Assembly (NCBI GenBank): GCA_900544255.1 | Contig: UQUM01000041.1 | Span: 1 to 15,849, forward strand | Source: an uncultured Sutterella sp. | GTDB lineage: Bacteria > Pseudomonadota > Gammaproteobacteria > Burkholderiales > Burkholderiaceae_F | Direction: 5' to 3' | DNA length: 15,849 bases | Shown here: piece after piece, positions 12,771 to 15,849 of the stretch | Layout of the letters: each line of letters begins with the position of its first letter | How positions within the stretch are numbered: the stretch's first letter is position 1 | Notes under the pieces: model-generated | The model's database searches: none | Seen by the model: only the letters and a program-made list of their open reading frames with translations | What the model was told of the DNA's origin: nothing | Translations under genes and position numbers: made by a program

Positions 12771-14693
12771 ATGCTGCGCTTAAACGACGTCTCGATCGGC
12801 CGAGGCACCCGCATTCTTTATGAACACGCCACGGCCGTCGCCGACATGTCGGACCGCGTGGGACTCGTGGGGGAAAACGGCTGCGGAAAATCCTCCCTTT
12901 TTGCGGCTATTCTGGGGGAACTTTCGCCGGAGGCCGGTTCCATTGACGCACCGCCCCAAGATCGCATTGCGCACGTCGCGCAGACCGTCGTCGAAACCGA
13001 CGAGAAGGCCCTTGACTACGTCTTAAGCGGTCACGCGCCGCTCGTGGCGGCCAAGGCGGAACTTGCCGCCGCGCAAACGTCGGGCGACGCCATGCGCGAA
13101 GCCGCGGCTTTGGCGCAGTTGGCGGAAGTGAACGAAGGGGCGGTTCGTGCGCAGGCACAGACGATTCTCTGCGGCTTAGGTTTTCTGCCCGCGGACGACG
13201 TTCGCGACGTCAAGAGTTTTTCCGGCGGCTGGCGCAACCGCTTGGCGCTCGCTCGCGCGTTGATGCGCCCCGCGGATCTTCTCCTTTTGGACGAACCCAC
13301 GAACCACCTCGACATGGACAGCCTCATTTGGCTTGAAGCGTGGTTAAAGCGGGTGCGCTGCACCGTCGTCATCATCAGCCACGACCGGGAATTTCTTGAT
13401 CGGGCGACGAACGTCACCTGGGCCATTGAAAACGGGAAACTCGAACGCTACGGCGGCAATTATTCGTTTTACGAAATGCAGCGACTAGAGAAAATCAAGC
13501 TGCAGGACGCCGCCGCCAAAGCTTACGAACGCGAGGCAAGTCATTTGTCCGCCTTCATCGAGCGCTTCCGCTACAAAGCGACGAAGGCTCGACAGGCACA
13601 GTCCCGCATCAAGATGCTCGAAAAACTCAAGGCCGTCGAACCCGTCAAAGCGCGGCGCGAGTGGCGTTTTGAATTCCCGGTGCCCGAACGCACTCCGGAA
13701 CACTTGATCGACATCGAACATCTCAAATTGGGGTACGGCGATCATGTCGTCCTAAACGACGTGATGCTCACGATTCGCGCGGGCGACCGCGTGGGCGTCC
13801 TGGGGGTGAACGGCGCCGGCAAGTCGACGCTCATCAAGGCGATTGCCGACACGTTGACGCCGATGGCCGGCACCCTGCGGCGCGGCCAAGGGCTCGTCAT
13901 CGGGTACTTCGCGCAGCACCAGTTGGAGCAACTTGATCTCACGAGTTCCCCCATCGAAGTCTTCAAACACAAGGCCCCCACCGTGCGGGAGCAGGAACTT
14001 CGCGATTGGCTCGGCAAATTCCGATTCTCGGGCGACTTTGCCGACGCCAAGATCGACCGCTTCTCGGGCGGCGAAAAGGCGCGGTTGGCGCTGGCGCTCA
14101 TTGCCTGGGACAAACCCAATCTTTTGGTGCTCGACGAACCGACAAACCACCTCGACATGGCGACACGCGAAGCACTCACGCTGGCGCTTTCGCAATTTGA
14201 AGGGGCGCTCCTCTTGGTGAGTCATGACCGACATCTTCTGCGCAGCACCTGCGACAAGTTGATCTTGGTGCACGACGGGGCCTGCGGCGAATACGACGGC
14301 GACTTGGACGACTACGCCGCGCTCGTTTTGGAACACCGCAAATCCGTTTTGGAGGCCGACCGTGCCGCCCGTACGACGGCTGTGCCCGCTGCGGCCGAGC
14401 CCGCCGTCAACCGTAAGGAAGAACGGCGCCTTGAAGCGCAGGAACGCGCCCGCAAAGCGGCCCTTAAAAAGCCGCTGCAGAAGAAACTCGAAGCGGCGGA
14501 AAAAGCGATGAATGCCGCCAACGAGAAGCTCGCAGCGCTGGACGCCAAAATCGGCGATACCGACTGGTACGCGTCGGCTGCGCCCGAAGAAGTTCAGTCG
14601 GTGATGAAGGAACGGGGACTCTTAGCGGACGAAGTCTCGACGTTGGAAGAGACTTGGCTTGCGCTTTCGGAAGACATCGAAGCGATCGGATGA
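12771..14693 (+). CDS. yheS: ABC-F family ATPase YheS
   Basis: This 640-residue soluble protein has two ABC domains and no membrane part. ABC-F proteins bind ribosomes and adjust translation rather than transport; YheS has been linked to relief of stalled ribosomes. Walker A motifs are GENGCGKSS (34-42) and GVNGAGKST (345-353). Signatures are FSGGWRNRL (150-158) and FSGGEKARL (431-439). Walker B with the ABC-F DEPTNHLD is at about 174-181 and 455-462. Between the domains lies the family's arm and linker (about 228-300, with RYKATKARQAQSRIKMLE). A charged coiled-coil C-terminal domain spans about 545-635. The wording IGYFAQHQLEQL and GALLLVSHDRHLLRSTCD is that of YheS rather than EttA or Uup. 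No clear ribosome site precedes the ATG, so coupling to prmB is likely. Confidence 0.95.
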   Translation: MLRLNDVSIGRGTRILYEHATAVADMSDRVGLVGENGCGKSSLFAAILGELSPEAGSIDAPPQDRIAHVAQTVVETDEKALDYVLSGHAPLVAAKAELAAAQTSGDAMREAAALAQLAEVNEGAVRAQAQTILCGLGFLPADDVRDVKSFSGGWRNRLALARALMRPADLLLLDEPTNHLDMDSLIWLEAWLKRVRCTVVIISHDREFLDRATNVTWAIENGKLERYGGNYSFYEMQRLEKIKLQDAAAKAYEREASHLSAFIERFRYKATKARQAQSRIKMLEKLKAVEPVKARREWRFEFPVPERTPEHLIDIEHLKLGYGDHVVLNDVMLTIRAGDRVGVLGVNGAGKSTLIKAIADTLTPMAGTLRRGQGLVIGYFAQHQLEQLDLTSSPIEVFKHKAPTVREQELRDWLGKFRFSGDFADAKIDRFSGGEKARLALALIAWDKPNLLVLDEPTNHLDMATREALTLALSQFEGALLLVSHDRHLLRSTCDKLILVHDGACGEYDGDLDDYAALVLEHRKSVLEADRAARTTAVPAAAEPAVNRKEERRLEAQERARKAALKKPLQKKLEAAEKAMNAANEKLAALDAKIGDTDWYASAAPEEVQSVMKERGLLADEVSTLEETWLALSEDIEAIG

Positions 14694-14718
14694 TCCAATC
14701 CGTACTGACTTAACAACG

Positions 14719-14753
14719 ACAGGACGCTTTCGAGCGTCCTGTTTTGTTTTTTT
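14719..14753 (+). terminator. Rho-independent terminator after yheS
   Basis: ACAGGACGCT (14719-14728) pairs perfectly with AGCGTCCTGT (14733-14742) around a TTCG tetraloop, followed by TTTGTTTTTTT. It starts 25 bases after the yheS stop codon. Confidence 0.93.
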
Positions 14754-14941
14754 ATAGGAAATTTATCGATACAGTTGCAACTGATGCTGCAAGAGGCGCC
14801 CGTCGCGGTCTCTTCACGATCTCTGTCGCGAGAATCCCTTTCGGCACGCTGACTCTGAAAGGACGGCAAAAAAATAGGGCGCGGAAGATGATAGCTCCGA
14901 AACCTTGACGTGACGCTCTCCTTCGGCGCAACGGCTCTGAT

Positions 14942-15007
14942 CCAGTTGGCGATTTTCCGTCGATAGTCAGTCGCCGCCGGTCTTCGGATCGGCGTTTTTT
15001 TAACTGG
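14942..15007 (+). terminator. Orphan plus-strand terminator in a larger fold
   Basis: CGCCG (14972-14976) pairs with CGGCG (14990-14994), with an inner CCG/CGG, followed by seven T (14995-15001): an intrinsic terminator on the plus strand. It is wrapped by CCAGTT (14942-14947) and AACTGG (15002-15007), with a further GGCGA/TCGCC pairing inside. No plus-strand gene lies between the yheS terminator and this one. It ends next to the stop codon of the minus-strand exporter gene. The rest of 14754-14941 shows no convincing ORF or promoter. Confidence 0.6.
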
Positions 15008-15008
15008 C

Positions 15009-15849
15009 TCAGGCGGGGTTCTTCACGCGATCCGCCAAAAACGCGGCCGCCCAACAAATAAGACTCCCCGCCACCACGAGTCCCACGCCTTTCCAGAAAT
15101 AAAGCGACAAATCCGCCCCCAGAAAGAGCGCGCAGAAAACGCAGGAGAGTACCGGCGTAAAGTAACTCACCACCGCCATCACGGTCATGCTCCCCTTCAT
15201 CACCCCGACCGTCCACAACGCGTACGCAAGCCCCATCACCACGGCGGCAATCACGAGCACCGTAATTCCCTCGCCGTCCACGTGTGCGGGTTCCCCGACT
15301 CCCAATATCCACAACAGGAAAAAGAACGCCGTATTGCACCAGAAAATGAGCACCACGGGATTGGCGCCCCGGCTCATTGCGCGGGTAATGGAACTGTAGG
15401 CCGCCCATGTCACGGCACTGCCCACGGCAAAGGCGTAGCTCACGGGGTTTTCCTTCATATGCTGCCACATTGTCGCCAAATCCAAACCGGCATCGCCCGA
15501 AAGCACTGTCATGATGCCGACCACCGCAAACGCAAACCCGAAAACGATCCACCACTTCGCCTTCTGCCCATTAAAAAGACAGGCAAACAGCATCGTGAGA
15601 CACGGCCAAAGGTAATTCACCATACCGACTTCCGCCGTCTGAGCGCCGCCGTTGCTCGTCGCCAAGGCAAAGCAAAAACACACTTCACAGGCCATCGCCA
15701 TCCCGACGCCGCAGATGAGGAACTTCCGCGACATCTTTGCCACAGGCGGCACGCCGTAAATCGCGAGCAGAATAACCTGAAAGTCGTCTGATGCAAACAC
15801 TAAATAGCTGAACTGTAGGTGAATACAACCGGCAAGTACCTGATTTCTA
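15009..15849 (-). CDS. yddG: YddG-like aromatic amino acid exporter (EamA/DMT family), N-terminus outside window
   Basis: This is an inner-membrane drug/metabolite transporter with 10 helices expected, of which about eight or nine are visible. YddG of E. coli exports aromatic amino acids and analogues. Matching stretches include EVGMVNYLWPCLTMLFACLF, then FNGQKAKWWIVFG, GLAYALWTVGVMKGSMTVMA and SYFTPVLSCVFCALFLGADL, followed by LSLYFWKGVGLVVAGSLICW. By alignment to YddG the frame should begin about 37 residues before the GTG at 15800. Sixteen of those codons are in the window with no stop, so I treat the gene as running off the right edge. The GTG is not a convincing start because it would cut the first two helices. 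The 16 visible codons do not resemble YddG well, so a divergent or disrupted N-terminus is possible. No terminator is seen on its own strand. Confidence 0.85.
   Translation of the reverse strand, partial: RNQVLAGCIHLQFSYLVFASDDFQVILLAIYGVPPVAKMSRKFLICGVGMAMACEVCFCFALATSNGGAQTAEVGMVNYLWPCLTMLFACLFNGQKAKWWIVFGFAFAVVGIMTVLSGDAGLDLATMWQHMKENPVSYAFAVGSAVTWAAYSSITRAMSRGANPVVLIFWCNTAFFFLLWILGVGEPAHVDGEGITVLVIAAVVMGLAYALWTVGVMKGSMTVMAVVSYFTPVLSCVFCALFLGADLSLYFWKGVGLVVAGSLICWAAAFLADRVKNPA

Noticed and set aside
14752..15555. A 267-codon minus-strand open frame overlapping the exporter gene
   Set aside because: It is a different frame of yddG with Arg/Gly-rich low-sense sequence; the yddG frame has clear transporter motifs.
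1..15849. CRISPR array, tRNA or rRNA genes, toxin-antitoxin or phage modules
   Set aside because: No regularly spaced direct repeats, no tRNA cloverleaf pattern and no such proteins were seen on either strand.

Overview
The window is a stretch of bacterial chromosome that is GC-rich by eye and mostly housekeeping genes. The gene content and order (rpsP-rimM-trmD-rplS, smc-zipA-ligA, prmB-yheS) point to a betaproteobacterium of the Burkholderiales. A Sutterellaceae-type gut bacterium is my best guess, from gene order and protein flavour only; no 16S or other marker is present to prove it.

Left edge (1-357): the last 92 bases look like the right end of an IS200/IS605-family element, with the 3' tail of a TnpB-like gene and a folded right end that would also be the scaffold of its guide RNA. 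It sits inside an older gene on the minus strand, a secreted or lipoprotein-type PLP aminotransferase. That gene is broken twice: by an in-frame amber codon just after its lipobox, and by the insertion.

484-2950, minus strand: the ribosome operon rpsP-rimM-trmD-rplS, from a recognisable promoter at 2921-2950 to a terminator at 484-513. A hairpin with a U-tract precedes rpsP. A 253-base structured spacer separates rpsP from rimM, whereas rimM and trmD are 3 bases apart.

2951-3935: a non-coding region with two strong palindromes, one sharing its core with the classical tetO operator. It is followed by a lone plus-strand gene of unknown function (3259-3870) and a long hairpin shared with the converging minus-strand gene.

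3936-11650, minus strand: smc, zipA, ligA and an unrecognised gene, i.e. chromosome condensation, Z-ring anchoring and DNA ligation. ligA has no normal ribosome binding site. A 10-bp hairpin with a U-tract lies between a good Shine-Dalgarno sequence and its start codon, the most curious regulatory structure in the window.

11651-14753, plus strand: prmB (ribosomal protein L3 glutamine methylation) and the ABC-F ATPase yheS, transcribed divergently from smc and closed by a textbook terminator.

14754-15008: a non-coding spacer with a second plus-strand terminator that belongs to no visible gene. From 15009 to the right edge, minus strand: a YddG-like aromatic amino acid exporter whose N-terminus lies outside the window.

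No new multi-gene defence or metabolic system is visible. The best leads are the TnpB right end with its implied guide, the ligA leader, the operator-like palindrome with its lone unknown gene, and the orphan terminator.
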